From: Bacteroides sp.
Lineage (GTDB): Bacteria > Bacteroidota > Bacteroidia > Bacteroidales > Bacteroidaceae
Direction: 5' to 3'
DNA: 64,000 nucleotides
Assembly: GCA_019416685.1 (NCBI GenBank)
Contig: DXWV01000030.1
Span: 82,054-146,053, forward strand
The notes beneath the pieces are model-generated. The model saw nothing but the letters and a program-made list of their open reading frames with translations, was not told where the DNA came from and made no database searches. Positions 44,016-53,469 of the stretch are shown in pieces; position 1 is the stretch's first letter; each line of letters begins with the position of its first letter. Made by a program: the position numbers and the translations under genes.

Positions 44016-45692
44016 ATGAAAAAGTTTCTAAATAGGCGAAATGGTATCGTTGCGGTGATTGTGTTGATTGCTGTAGCATTCTTTGGTTTCAAGAAAGGGG
44101 ATGACCGCAATTTCCAGATTGCTAAGAATCTCGACATATTCAATGCGATTGTAAAAGAGCTGGATATGTTTTATGTGGATACCATTGACCCGAATAAAAC
44201 GATTCGTGAAGGGATCGACAATATGTTGTATTCACTTGATCCTTATACTGTATATTATCCGGAGAACGATCAGGACGAACTGGAGATGATGGTCAAGGGG
44301 TCTTACGGAGGTATTGGTTCTTTGATCAGATACAACCCGAAACTCCAGTATACTGTGATTGCCGAACCTTATGAGGGAATGCCGGCAGCAGAAAGCGGTT
44401 TGAAAGCCGGTGATATATTGTTGGAAATTGATGGAAAAGATCTGAAAAATAATTCGGATGTGAGTACGTTACTCCGTGGTCAGGTGGGGACCAGCTTCAA
44501 ACTGAAGGTACAACGTCCCGGTGTAAAAGAGCCATTGGAGTTTACAATTGTACGTCGCTCTATTCAGATGCCCACCATTCCTTATTATGGAATAATGGAG
44601 GGGCAGGTGGGTTATATAAATCTTAGTAGCTTTTCGGGAAGTCCTTCAAAGGATTTTAAGAATGCTTTTTTGGATTTGAAAAAACAAGGGGCGACTTCAT
44701 TGGTAATAGATTTACGTAATAATGGTGGCGGATTACTTGATCAGGCTGTAGAAATAGTAAACTTCTTTGTGCCACGAGGCAAGACAATCGTAACAACGAA
44801 AGGTAAGATAAAACAGGCAAGTAACACCTACAAAACCCTGCGTGAACCGTTGGATACGGATATTCCGATTGCCGTGTTGGTAAATAGCGGCACGGCTTCT
44901 TCATCAGAGATTCTTTCCGGGTCATTGCAAGATCTCGATCGTGCTGTGATTGTAGGTAACCGTACTTATGGAAAAGGCTTGGTGCAAGTGCCTCGTTCTT
45001 TACCTTATGGAGGTAATCTGAAGATTACTACTTCTAAATATTACATTCCCAGTGGGCGTTGTGTACAGGCTATTGATTATGCGCACCGTAATGAAGATGG
45101 TAGTGTGGCACGTATTCCTGATAGTTTGACAACTGTGTTCCATACCGCTGCCGGACGTGAAGTTCGCGATGGGGGTGGTGTCTCTCCCGATATTGAAGTA
45201 AAACAGGAACGATTGCCCAATATTCTGTACTATTTGGTTCGTGATAATTTGATATTTGATTATGCAACAGATTACTGTTTGAAACACCCGGTTATTGCTC
45301 CGGCAGAAAAGTTTGAACTGACAGATGCCGACTATGTAGATTTTAAGAATAAGGTGAAGGGAGTAGATTTCAAATATGACCAGCAGAGTGAGAAGATATT
45401 AAAGACCCTGAAAGAGGCTGCTGAGTTTGAAGGATACATGAAAGAAGCTTCCGATGAATTTAAAGCACTGGAGAATAAGTTGACTCATAACCTGGATCGT
45501 GATCTTGACTATTTTTCTAAAGATATTAAGAAGATGATTGCTGAGGAAATTATTAAGCGTTATTATTATCAGCGTGGTGCGATTATTCAACAGTTAAAAG
45601 GAGATAATGAATTGGATGAAGCGGTGAAGATTTTAACGAATCCGGAGCGTTATCAACAGATATTGGGTGTAACAACTACTGAGAAAAAATAG
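44016..45692 (+). CDS. S41-family C-terminal processing protease
   Basis: 558 residues with one N-terminal membrane or signal helix. A PDZ domain (about 85-175, GIGSLIRYNP, GLKAGDILLEIDGK) precedes the S41 catalytic core with the serine in NSGTASSSEIL and the lysine in TYGKGLVQVP. A C-terminal helical extension of about 130 residues follows. Such Ctp proteases process or degrade periplasmic proteins from their C-terminus. A hairpin terminator follows. Confidence 0.93.
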   Translation: MKKFLNRRNGIVAVIVLIAVAFFGFKKGDDRNFQIAKNLDIFNAIVKELDMFYVDTIDPNKTIREGIDNMLYSLDPYTVYYPENDQDELEMMVKGSYGGIGSLIRYNPKLQYTVIAEPYEGMPAAESGLKAGDILLEIDGKDLKNNSDVSTLLRGQVGTSFKLKVQRPGVKEPLEFTIVRRSIQMPTIPYYGIMEGQVGYINLSSFSGSPSKDFKNAFLDLKKQGATSLVIDLRNNGGGLLDQAVEIVNFFVPRGKTIVTTKGKIKQASNTYKTLREPLDTDIPIAVLVNSGTASSSEILSGSLQDLDRAVIVGNRTYGKGLVQVPRSLPYGGNLKITTSKYYIPSGRCVQAIDYAHRNEDGSVARIPDSLTTVFHTAAGREVRDGGGVSPDIEVKQERLPNILYYLVRDNLIFDYATDYCLKHPVIAPAEKFELTDADYVDFKNKVKGVDFKYDQQSEKILKTLKEAAEFEGYMKEASDEFKALENKLTHNLDRDLDYFSKDIKKMIAEEIIKRYYYQRGAIIQQLKGDNELDEAVKILTNPERYQQILGVTTTEKK

Positions 45693-45716
45693 ATTTAATA
45701 TCTTATTATGATTAAG

Positions 45717-45747
45717 AAGGGAACGCAGATTATGTGTTCCCTTTTTT
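45717..45747 (+). terminator. Rho-independent terminator after the S41 protease gene
   Basis: AAGGGAAC (45717-45724) pairs with GTTCCCTT (45736-45743), followed by TTTT. Confidence 0.85.
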
Positions 45748-45817
45748 GTAGAGAAGCTGGGGCGTTTGATAAATAGGATGTATCTTTACGGTTAAAAATT
45801 AATGGTACAAAGAAGAT

Positions 45818-46591
45818 ATGAAAAAGATTATTAGTTTGGGTTTGTTGTTTCTATTGGCTATCTCTGTTTCAGCGCAGGAGGTTTATCGGAAAGAAGTGTT
45901 TATTTCTTCTCGGGGTGATTCATTGAAATACCGTTTACTTCGTCCGGAAAAAGAAAAAGCAGGGAAGAAGTATCCGCTTGTTCTTTTTCTGCATGGTGCG
46001 GGAGAACGGGGGAGTGATAATGAAAAGCAATTGGTTCATGGAGGCCAGATGTTTCTTAATCCGGTAAATCGTGAGAAGTATCTGGCTTTTGTGTTAATGC
46101 CTCAGTGTCCGATAGATACTTACTGGGCATATACTTCTCGTCCTGTCTCGTTCGTTCCGTCGGATATGCCCGCCGGACAAGAAATTTCTCCTATTTTTAG
46201 TTCGTTAAAGGAACTGTTGGATGTCTATCTTAGTATGCCACAGGTAGATAAGGATCGTGTTTATATTATTGGTCTTTCAATGGGCGGAATGGGTACCTAT
46301 GATATGATAATTCGTTTTCCGGAACTTTTTGCGGCAGCAATTCCTATTTGTGGAACGGTGAATCCATCCCGGTTAGCAGATATTAAGGGAGTAAAGTTTC
46401 GTATTTTTCATGGAGATGCAGATAGCGTAGTGACGGTAGAAGGATCACGTGCGGCCTATAGAGCATTGAAGGCGGCAGGTGTTGATGTAGAATACATTGA
46501 GTTTTCCGGCTGTGATCACGGTAGTTGGAATCCGGCATTCAATTATCCGGGATTTATGGACTGGTTATTTAGTCAGAAGAAAAAAAGATAA
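45818..46591 (+). CDS. Secreted alpha/beta-hydrolase esterase
   Basis: 257 residues with a signal peptide (SVSAQ). Alpha/beta-hydrolase features: oxyanion region LFLHGAGERGSDN, nucleophile elbow GLSMGGMGT, acid in HGDADSVV and histidine in GCDHGSW. It resembles the Bacteroides carboxylesterase/phospholipase group often active on plant or acetylated polysaccharides, but it has no glycan genes beside it. A TATCTTTA at 45781 is a possible -7 element. A large bidirectional hairpin follows. Confidence 0.88.
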   Translation: MKKIISLGLLFLLAISVSAQEVYRKEVFISSRGDSLKYRLLRPEKEKAGKKYPLVLFLHGAGERGSDNEKQLVHGGQMFLNPVNREKYLAFVLMPQCPIDTYWAYTSRPVSFVPSDMPAGQEISPIFSSLKELLDVYLSMPQVDKDRVYIIGLSMGGMGTYDMIIRFPELFAAAIPICGTVNPSRLADIKGVKFRIFHGDADSVVTVEGSRAAYRALKAAGVDVEYIEFSGCDHGSWNPAFNYPGFMDWLFSQKKKR

Positions 46592-46602
46592 TATATCGAT
46601 GG

Positions 46603-46730
46603 AATGAATCTATTTACGATTAGACGATTTACGATTGGGATCACTCTGTCTCTAACATTGCTGAAACAGGCTTTTAAAAGAGTAACTTCAATCGTATATC
46701 GTACATCGTCTAATCGTAAATAGATTCATT
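46603..46730. terminator. Long inverted repeat between convergent esterase and ispG genes
   Basis: 26-nt arms 46603-46628 and 46705-46730 are perfect inverted copies, with further matching text inside. The right arm covers the ispG stop codon (46726-46728). The arms contain the word ACGATTAGACGATTTACG, also found upstream of ispG at 48601. Likely a bidirectional terminator. Confidence 0.75.
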
Positions 46731-48570
46731 TCCGATCAGTATAATCTCCGTTCGCCTTAATCAGTTCAATTAACTTCTCTACAGCTTCTTCTTCCGGAAT
46801 ATTCTTTTCTATACATTCTTTCTGCTTGTAGAGACTGACTTTACCACGTCCGGCACCTACATATCCGTAGTCGGCGTCTGCCATTTCTCCGGGACCATTT
46901 ACAATACATCCCATAATACCAATCTTCAATCCTTTCAGGTGAGAAGTCGCTTCTTTGATGCGGGCAATGGTACTTTGCAGATTGAACAACGTTCGTCCGC
47001 AACCCGGACAAGAAATATATTCGGTTTTGGAGGTACGGATACGTCCGGCTTGCAGAATACCGAAAGCGGTAGCATCTACAATAGCATGAGAAAGTAATCC
47101 CTGATTGAATAGAAAGATACCATCACACAAACCATCAAATATCAATGCTCCCATGTCAGCAGCAGCCTTGATTTGCAGGTCTTCTGCATTCTCTTCCTGA
47201 TAATGCTGGAAGAAGATAACCGGATTCTTCAATCCTTCGGACATTAACTGGTGTACCAGAGCACGGTGTTCTCCAATACGATTGGGATGATTGCTTTGGG
47301 AGATAATAACCACTTCCGGATGCATTTTGAGACAAGCAATCACCTCTTCTGTTTGTGCCATATACGGCATGAATAAGAATTTTAGTTCTGTCCGGCACGT
47401 TCCCATTAGTGGGAGCTGAGAGTAATTGAATGCCGGCCATGTACCTTCTTCTCCTGTCCATACATCGGCATCAAGGATATATTCAACATTGGCTTCCCGT
47501 ATGGTGGGAAGTTCTCTTCCTGCATAAATATAATCGGGTGTAAACTGCGGATTGGGCTCTGTCTTTCCATCCATGCGGTCGGCGAGGACAATAGGAAGAT
47601 TGTTCCCACCAATATTCCGGATGGCATTCGTCTCCCGACGGGTAGGAGAGAGGTAGTTGAATTCTGAGGTTTCTATTCCGGGGATATAAGGGTGATTCTG
47701 TCGGGCAAGAATGTAATCTACCAACTTACGTGCTACAGGAATTTCCGCTTCCGGTTCTTCGCTTAAAGAGACGCGGATGGTATCTCCCAGTCCATCTGTC
47801 AGTAATGCCCCTATTCCCAAGGCGGATTTGATACGCCCGTCCTCTCCGTCTCCTGCTTCTGTAACTCCCAGATGTAAAGGAAATGCCATTCCTTCCTTTT
47901 CCATTACGGCTACCAACAGACGAACTGTTTTCACCATTACGACCGTATTGGAGGCTTTGATAGAAATTACTACATCCTTAAATTTTTCATCAACACAGAT
48001 ACGCAGAAACTCCATACATGATTCCACCATACCTTCGGGAGTGTCACCATAGCGAGACATGATACGGTCGGATAATGAACCGTGATTTACTCCAATACGG
48101 ATTGCCGTATGATTCTCTTTACAGATATTCAGAAAAGGAATAAAGCGATCACGGATTTTTTGTAATTCTTGTGCATATTCCTCATCCGTATATTCCAATT
48201 GTTTGAAGGTACGTCCCGGATCTACATAATTTCCCGGATTAATACGTACTTTTTCGGCATATTGTGCTGCTACATCAGCCACTTTGGGATTGAAATGTAC
48301 ATCGGCAACAAGTGGTACCATATATCCCTGACTACGTAAACCAATGTTGATATTCATCAGGTTCTCTGCTTCCTTTATTCCTTGTGTTGTCAGGCGTACA
48401 TATTCGCCACCTGCATCTACAATACGTTTCGCCTGTTCTACACAGGCTTCTGTATCCTGAGTTGATGTATTGGTCATTGACTGGATACGGATAGGATTAA
48501 GACCGCCCAATGGAACAGCCCCAATATTTACTTCTGATGTTTCTCTTCGGGAGTAATTGAATAAATCCAC
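46726..48570 (-). CDS. ispG: 4-hydroxy-3-methylbut-2-enyl diphosphate synthase IspG, long form
   Basis: 614 residues. It makes HMBPP from methylerythritol cyclodiphosphate, the penultimate step of the MEP isoprenoid pathway. The N-terminal TIM barrel (IRIQSMTNTSTQDT, VADVHFNP, IRIGVNHGSLS) is separated from the iron-sulfur domain by an insert of about 200 residues, giving the long Bacteroidetes/plant-type enzyme compared with about 370 residues in Escherichia coli. Cluster cysteines are in SCPGCGRT and MGCIVNGPGE. Inverted repeats sharing a word flank it on both sides. Confidence 0.96.
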   Translation of the reverse strand: MDLFNYSRRETSEVNIGAVPLGGLNPIRIQSMTNTSTQDTEACVEQAKRIVDAGGEYVRLTTQGIKEAENLMNINIGLRSQGYMVPLVADVHFNPKVADVAAQYAEKVRINPGNYVDPGRTFKQLEYTDEEYAQELQKIRDRFIPFLNICKENHTAIRIGVNHGSLSDRIMSRYGDTPEGMVESCMEFLRICVDEKFKDVVISIKASNTVVMVKTVRLLVAVMEKEGMAFPLHLGVTEAGDGEDGRIKSALGIGALLTDGLGDTIRVSLSEEPEAEIPVARKLVDYILARQNHPYIPGIETSEFNYLSPTRRETNAIRNIGGNNLPIVLADRMDGKTEPNPQFTPDYIYAGRELPTIREANVEYILDADVWTGEEGTWPAFNYSQLPLMGTCRTELKFLFMPYMAQTEEVIACLKMHPEVVIISQSNHPNRIGEHRALVHQLMSEGLKNPVIFFQHYQEENAEDLQIKAAADMGALIFDGLCDGIFLFNQGLLSHAIVDATAFGILQAGRIRTSKTEYISCPGCGRTLFNLQSTIARIKEATSHLKGLKIGIMGCIVNGPGEMADADYGYVGAGRGKVSLYKQKECIEKNIPEEEAVEKLIELIKANGDYTDRK

Positions 48571-48590
48571 GATTTTATTTACGATTAGAC

Positions 48591-48709
48591 GATTTATGAT
48601 TAGACGATTTACGATTTACGATTGAAGATGCTAACAAGATGATTAACGCTTCGTCTAATCGGCAGAAGTATCTTCAATCGTAAATCGTAAATTGTCCAAT
48701 CGTAAATCT
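48591..48709. repeat. Inverted repeat of simple words between ispG and purE
   Basis: Arms 48601-48629 and 48670-48698 pair at 27 of 29 positions and extend outwards with one mismatch per 10. They are built from repeats of ACGATTTACGATT and GATTAGACGATT, the same word used in the hairpin downstream of ispG. It lies in the purE-to-ispG transcript, unless it ends it. Confidence 0.75.
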
Positions 48710-49217
48710 AATTGGTTTTATATTCAAACTTAACCTCTTTAAGCTCCTCGTTAGCTTTTACAATTTTTTTCTTCAAGCCTTCTTTGTAAGCTGCAAATGT
48801 ATCAGCCAGTTCAGTATTGCTTAATGCTAACATTTGTACTGCCAGGATAGCGGCATTCATTGCTCCGTTGATAGCTACTGTAGCTACCGGTATTCCCGGA
48901 GGCATCTGGATGATAGAATAGAGGGCATCAACACCGTCCAGAACAGAACCTTTGATGGGTACTCCGATTACAGGCAAGGTCGTGTTGGCAGCGATTACAC
49001 CCGGTAGGGCAGCAGCCATACCGGCAGCAGCTATAATAACTTTAATACCGCGTGAACGGGCATTTTTAGCAAACTCCTCTACTGCTTCCGGAGTGCGATG
49101 AGCAGAAAGAGCATTCATTTCGAACGGTACATGCAAATCATTGAGTAGCTGTGCTGCCTTTTCCATTACAGGAAGGTCAGAAGTGCTACCCATGATGATA
49201 CTTACAATTGGGGTCAT
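48708..49217 (-). CDS. purE: N5-carboxyaminoimidazole ribonucleotide mutase PurE
   Basis: 169 residues. Purine synthesis enzyme with the motifs MGSTSDLPVM, ALSAHRTPE (catalytic histidine) and GVPIKGSVLDG. Where Escherichia coli PurE has AAHLPG this one reads AAALPGV, so one active-site loop residue differs. It lies between gcvH and ispG, all on the minus strand. Confidence 0.95.
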   Translation of the reverse strand: MTPIVSIIMGSTSDLPVMEKAAQLLNDLHVPFEMNALSAHRTPEAVEEFAKNARSRGIKVIIAAAGMAAALPGVIAANTTLPVIGVPIKGSVLDGVDALYSIIQMPPGIPVATVAINGAMNAAILAVQMLALSNTELADTFAAYKEGLKKKIVKANEELKEVKFEYKTN

Positions 49218-49271
49218 GATTTTATTTACAATTTACTATTTACTATTTAGTGGTACGATGATCACTATTCA

Positions 49272-49652
49272 CTAATCATTAATCACTGCCTTATATGCTT
49301 CGGCATCGAGCAGGTCTTCAATGTCTTTTAGATTGGCAGGTTTCATCTTGATAAGCCATCCTTCACCATATGGGTCTTTATTGACCAACTCAGGATTTTC
49401 TTCAAGACTTTCATTCTGTTCTATTACTTCGCCTGCTACCGGCAGAAAGAGGTCAGAGATGGTTTTTACCACTTCAATTGTTCCGAAAGTTTCATTCGCT
49501 TCCAGTGATTCACCTACTGTGGGAATATCAACAAATACAATATCACCCAATTGTTCTTGAGCATAATCAGTGATACCTACATAAGCCACATTTCCTTCTA
49601 CACGAATCCATTCGTGTTCATTGGTGTACTTCAAGTTTTGTGGGAAGTTCAT
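49272..49652 (-). CDS. gcvH: Glycine cleavage system H protein
   Basis: 126 residues, normal length. Lipoate is attached to K63 in IEVVKTISD. The H protein carries the aminomethyl group between the P, T and L proteins of glycine cleavage; those genes are not in the window. It is 54 nt from purE and 31 nt from the PAP2 gene upstream. Confidence 0.96.
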   Translation of the reverse strand: MNFPQNLKYTNEHEWIRVEGNVAYVGITDYAQEQLGDIVFVDIPTVGESLEANETFGTIEVVKTISDLFLPVAGEVIEQNESLEENPELVNKDPYGEGWLIKMKPANLKDIEDLLDAEAYKAVIND

Positions 49653-49683
49653 AATAATTAGTTTTTAGGGGTTTATATTCATG

Positions 49684-50361
49684 TTAAAATAAAAATATAC
49701 GGAATAATACATTACTTAGTGGATGTAGTACCAATAGTGCACAGATGAAACCTACACCGAAGCCTGAAAGCACTTCACCCAGAGAATGATGTCTCAGAAT
49801 AATCCGTGCCGAACCCAATACGCCGGCTACCAGAATGAACAGGCATAGCCACCAGACAGGATTATAACCAAACAATTCGCTGAATGAAATCAATCCGCCA
49901 ATAATACCTCCTATACCAGCCATATGTTCACTGAGTTTCCATTTCAGATTTACAATGATACAAATGATCTGAACCACCAGTGCAGACAGTATGATACCGG
50001 TCATATACCAGGGAATATTCAGTTTGTGCATCATGAGCAGACAAAATACATAAGAGATTATAGTAAGCGTGAAAGGAATATACCGTTTTTTTCGTTCACT
50101 CAATTCCTGCAGGGCAAAACCATTGATTTTGCGAAACAGGAAAATTGTGATGGTTGGCATCAGTATGGTGAAGCAATATACTATCCCCAATACAATAAGT
50201 TTGTACTGCAAGGGCATGATACGAAGGTAAGAGAATAAGAACAATACCAGAAAAGCCAGAAAAGGGATAGAAAACGGAGTTAGTATCCACGATGTTATCT
50301 GTGCCATTCTGATAAGCGTTTTATCTGCAATGATATGTTGCTCTACATTTGCTTCTCCCAT
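49684..50361 (-). CDS. PAP2-superfamily membrane protein
   Basis: 225 residues with six predicted membrane helices. The C-terminal half carries PAP2 phosphatase signatures (SEHMAG in the middle loop, then SARIILRHHSLGEV), so it may dephosphorylate a membrane lipid or isoprenoid phosphate. The first motif (KxxxxxxRP) is not clearly visible, so activity is uncertain. Located between rpoN and gcvH. Confidence 0.8.
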   Translation of the reverse strand: MGEANVEQHIIADKTLIRMAQITSWILTPFSIPFLAFLVLFLFSYLRIMPLQYKLIVLGIVYCFTILMPTITIFLFRKINGFALQELSERKKRYIPFTLTIISYVFCLLMMHKLNIPWYMTGIILSALVVQIICIIVNLKWKLSEHMAGIGGIIGGLISFSELFGYNPVWWLCLFILVAGVLGSARIILRHHSLGEVLSGFGVGFICALLVLHPLSNVLFRIFLF

Positions 50362-50398
50362 GATGGAGCCCTTTATTGTTAATTATTAATCTCTTTAA

Positions 50399-51880
50399 TT
50401 ACTTTCTTAATCTGGCCACCGGTATATTCAGTTGCTGACGGTACTTGGCCACGGTACGTCGTGCAATGGGATATCCCTTTTCTTTTAGGATCTCCGCCAG
50501 TTCATCGTCAGTCAGTGGTTTCTTTTTATCTTCGTTGTCAATACATTCTTTTAGTATTTTACGTATTTCACGTACTGACATTTCTTCACCGTCTTCGGTG
50601 GTATATCCGTCACTGAAGAAGAACTTCAACGGATAGATTCCAAAGTTTGTTTGCACATACTTGCTATTGCTAACGCGTGATATGGTTGAGATATCCAGTC
50701 CTGTACGTTCAGCCACGTCTTTCAGAATCATAGGGCGAAGCAATGATTCGTCTCCTTCAAGAAAGAAAGGGCGTTGCAGGTCGATGATAGCCTGCATGGT
50801 AGTCATTAATGTATTCTGACGTTGTTTAACTGCATCGATAAATCCCTGGGCAGCATCCATTTTCTGTTTCAGAAACATCATTGCTTCTTTGGATTCTTTA
50901 GATTGATTGGCTTTGTTTTTCGTATGTTCCTCTACCATTTCGGTGAAGTCGCGGCTCATGCGAAGTTCCGGTATATTACGGTTGTTGAGGTTGACGCTGA
51001 TAGAGCCGTCATCATAGGTGTCTACAATAAAGTCGGGAACGATTTGCTGCATATTGCGTCCGATGGCTTCTCCCAATGAAGCTCCCGGACGAGGATTTAA
51101 CTTCGTGATTTCAGAAATAGCAGTATTGAAAAGCTCTTCTTCGCAGCCCAGCTTCTTTATTATCTTATCCCAATGTTTACGTGTGAACTCTTCGTAACAT
51201 TCGTTGATAATTCTCTGTTCCAACATAAGTGTTTTATCCGACTTACCTTTTTCAAGTTTCCGTTGGAGCTGTATAAGCAGACATTCCTGAAGATTACGTG
51301 CACCAAGTCCGGCCGGGTCGAAGTCCTGTATAATACTTAAAGCCTCTTCCAGTTCCTCTTCGGTGGCGTTGATGCCTGCATAGATAGCCAGTTCATCGCT
51401 GATACTTTCAAGTGATTTACGAAGCAGGCCGTCATCATCCAGTGAACCGATAAGGTATTCTGCCAGTTCACGCTGATGTTCTGTGAGGTTACGTTCACTC
51501 AACTGTTCTCTCAATATTTCATAGAAGGAAGTAGCGTCAGAAAAAGGAATTTCCTCTGCCTGTTCACCTTTGGAACGGTTGTTTTCCTGTAATTTATAAT
51601 CAGGGATGTCGTCTTCGTTCAGATAGTCGCCCAGGGAATCATATTCATTGGCATCATTTTCTGTTTCCGGATCGTTACTACTACTTTCATCCGGATCATC
51701 AGTAGCTACTTCTTCTCTACCTTCTTCAAGAGCTGGATTTTCCAATAATTCGGCATGTACTCGGTCTTCCAGTTCTACGGCGGGAAGCTCCAATAGCTTT
51801 ACTACCAGAATCTGCTGCGGAGAGAGCGTTTGTATCTGCTGCTGCGCCTGGGATTGTATTTGACGGGAACCTTGTGCCAT
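50399..51880 (-). CDS. rpoN: RNA polymerase sigma-54 factor RpoN
   Basis: 493 residues. A glutamine-rich region I (residues 1-50, QQQIQTLSPQQILVVKLLELP) for activator contact, an acidic region II, a core-binding domain, and a C-terminal DNA-binding part with the RpoN box ARRTVAKYRQQL. It directs transcription from -24/-12 promoters with enhancer-binding proteins, none of which is in the window. A minus-strand -7 element TACTTTTG lies at 51918-51925. Confidence 0.97.
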   Translation of the reverse strand: MAQGSRQIQSQAQQQIQTLSPQQILVVKLLELPAVELEDRVHAELLENPALEEGREEVATDDPDESSSNDPETENDANEYDSLGDYLNEDDIPDYKLQENNRSKGEQAEEIPFSDATSFYEILREQLSERNLTEHQRELAEYLIGSLDDDGLLRKSLESISDELAIYAGINATEEELEEALSIIQDFDPAGLGARNLQECLLIQLQRKLEKGKSDKTLMLEQRIINECYEEFTRKHWDKIIKKLGCEEELFNTAISEITKLNPRPGASLGEAIGRNMQQIVPDFIVDTYDDGSISVNLNNRNIPELRMSRDFTEMVEEHTKNKANQSKESKEAMMFLKQKMDAAQGFIDAVKQRQNTLMTTMQAIIDLQRPFFLEGDESLLRPMILKDVAERTGLDISTISRVSNSKYVQTNFGIYPLKFFFSDGYTTEDGEEMSVREIRKILKECIDNEDKKKPLTDDELAEILKEKGYPIARRTVAKYRQQLNIPVARLRK

Positions 51881-51917
51881 AAATATTTTATTTTCTACAT
51901 TCGGTTATATCTCGCTA

Positions 51918-51925
51918 CAAAAGTA
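51918..51925 (-). promoter_or_regulatory. -7 promoter element TACTTTTG of rpoN
   Basis: TAnnTTTG match on the minus strand, 37 nt before the rpoN ATG. Confidence 0.5.
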
Positions 51926-51989
51926 ACTTTTTCACCACAGATTACACAGATTAGAAGGATTATTTTTCTTTCTATAACGCTAAATTCTC

Positions 51990-51997
51990 TATCTTTG
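51990..51997 (+). promoter_or_regulatory. -7 promoter element TATCTTTG of the aminopeptidase gene
   Basis: TAnnTTTG match 27 nt before the ATG at 52025. Confidence 0.5.
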
Positions 51998-52024
51998 TTG
52001 CACTAACTTAAAAAATAGAACATT

Positions 52025-53398
52025 ATGTTTGGTAAAGAAACGTATGTGCAGCGTCGGGCCCTGCTGAAAAAGAAATTAGGCTCCGGAGTGTTGTTGTTCC
52101 TGGGGAACGACGAGTGTGGACTGAATTATGAGAGTAATACCTTCCGTTATCGTCAGGATTCTACTTTTCTTTATTATTTCGGTCTTCCGTTTGCAGGACT
52201 TTCTGCTATTATCGATATTGACGATGAAAAAGAAATTATATTCGGTGATGAACTGACGATTGATGATATTGTATGGATGGGTGTCCAGCCTACCTTGAAG
52301 GAGAAGAGTGAACGTGTAGGAGTGACCCGTACTTTACCCTCTGCTGAAATTGTAAACTATCTGCATCAATGTGTACAGAAGGGTAAATCAATTCATTATC
52401 TTCCCCCTTATCGTGCCGAACATAAACTGAAACTGATGGATTGGCTGGGTATACCTCCTGTACGGCAGGAAGGTTCGGTGCCTTTTATCCGTGCGGTAGT
52501 TGAACAACGTAACCATAAGTCTGCTGAAGAAATTGTGGAAATAGAGAAAGCCTGTGATGTCACTGCAGATATGCATATTACTGCAATGAAGGTACTTCGT
52601 CCCGGTATGAAAGAGTTCGAAGTAGTAGCTGCTATGGAAGCAGTTGCTGCCGCTGCAGGTTGTGAACTTTCTTTTGCAACCATTGCTACCGTCAACGGGC
52701 AGACCTTGCACAATCATTACCATGGTAATACTGTGAAATCCGGAGACCTGTTCCTGATTGATGCGGGAGCTGAAACAGAAATGGGATATGCCGGAGATAT
52801 GTCATCTACTATACCTGCTGATAAGACATTTACTACCTGTCAGCGGGAAGTTTATGAGATTCAAAATGCAATGCATCTGGAGTCGGTGAAAGCACTTCGT
52901 CCGGGCATTCCTTATATGGATGTGTACGACTTGTCAGCCCGTGTGATGGTAGAAGGACTAAAAGCGCTTGGTCTGATGAAAGGTAATGCCGAAGACGCTG
53001 TACGCGAAGGAGCACATGCCTTGTTTTATCCACATGGATTAGGACATATGATGGGACTGGATGTGCATGACATGGAGAATCTGGGTGAACTTTGGGTTGG
53101 ATATAACGGTGAGCCGAAGAGTACTCAGTTCGGTCGTAAATCACAACGTCTGGCTATTCCGTTGGAACCGGGTTTTGTACACACTGTAGAACCAGGCATT
53201 TACTTTATTCCTGAACTTATTGATATGTGGAAAGCAGATAAAAAGTTTACTGATTTTATCAATTATGATAAAGTGGAGACTTACAAAAAATTTGGAGGCA
53301 TCCGTAACGAAGAGGATTATCTGATTACCGAGACCGGTGCCCGTCGCTTAGGTAAGAAAATTCCCTTGACTCCTGAAGAGGTGGAAGAGATTAGATAG
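52025..53398 (+). CDS. Xaa-Pro aminopeptidase (M24B)
   Basis: 457 residues, no signal peptide. An N-terminal creatinase-like domain (about 1-170) precedes the pita-bread metallopeptidase domain. Metal ligands are visible: DAGAETEMGYAGD (two Asp), HGLGHMMGLDVHD (His), HTVEPGIYF (Glu) and GGIRNEEDYLI (Glu). It removes the first residue from peptides with proline in second position. Divergent from rpoN; convergent with the sensor gene, separated by a hairpin. Confidence 0.94.
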   Translation: MFGKETYVQRRALLKKKLGSGVLLFLGNDECGLNYESNTFRYRQDSTFLYYFGLPFAGLSAIIDIDDEKEIIFGDELTIDDIVWMGVQPTLKEKSERVGVTRTLPSAEIVNYLHQCVQKGKSIHYLPPYRAEHKLKLMDWLGIPPVRQEGSVPFIRAVVEQRNHKSAEEIVEIEKACDVTADMHITAMKVLRPGMKEFEVVAAMEAVAAAAGCELSFATIATVNGQTLHNHYHGNTVKSGDLFLIDAGAETEMGYAGDMSSTIPADKTFTTCQREVYEIQNAMHLESVKALRPGIPYMDVYDLSARVMVEGLKALGLMKGNAEDAVREGAHALFYPHGLGHMMGLDVHDMENLGELWVGYNGEPKSTQFGRKSQRLAIPLEPGFVHTVEPGIYFIPELIDMWKADKKFTDFINYDKVETYKKFGGIRNEEDYLITETGARRLGKKIPLTPEEVEEIR

Positions 53399-53401
53399 AA
53401 T

Positions 53402-53468
53402 GGAGAATGGAGAAGGGAGAAGTAAGCTGCGCTATCATGCTGCATAGTACTTCTCCCTTCTCCCTTCT
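53402..53468. terminator. Inverted repeat of GGAGAA words between convergent genes
   Basis: Arms 53403-53424 and 53447-53468 pair at about 20 of 22 positions and consist of repeated GGGAGAAG-like words. Placed between two convergent stops, it probably ends transcription from both sides. Confidence 0.7.
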
Positions 53469-53469
53469 T

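Noticed and set aside
49218..49271. Simple-word hairpin between purE and gcvH
   Set aside because: The text is repetitive (ATTTACTATTTACT, ACTAATCATTAATCAC) but arms pair only over about five bases, unlike the strong hairpins at other borders.
51930..51955. ACCACAGATTACACAGATTA stretch as an insertion remnant
   Set aside because: Only one short copy, no inverted partner or target duplication; too little to support an element.
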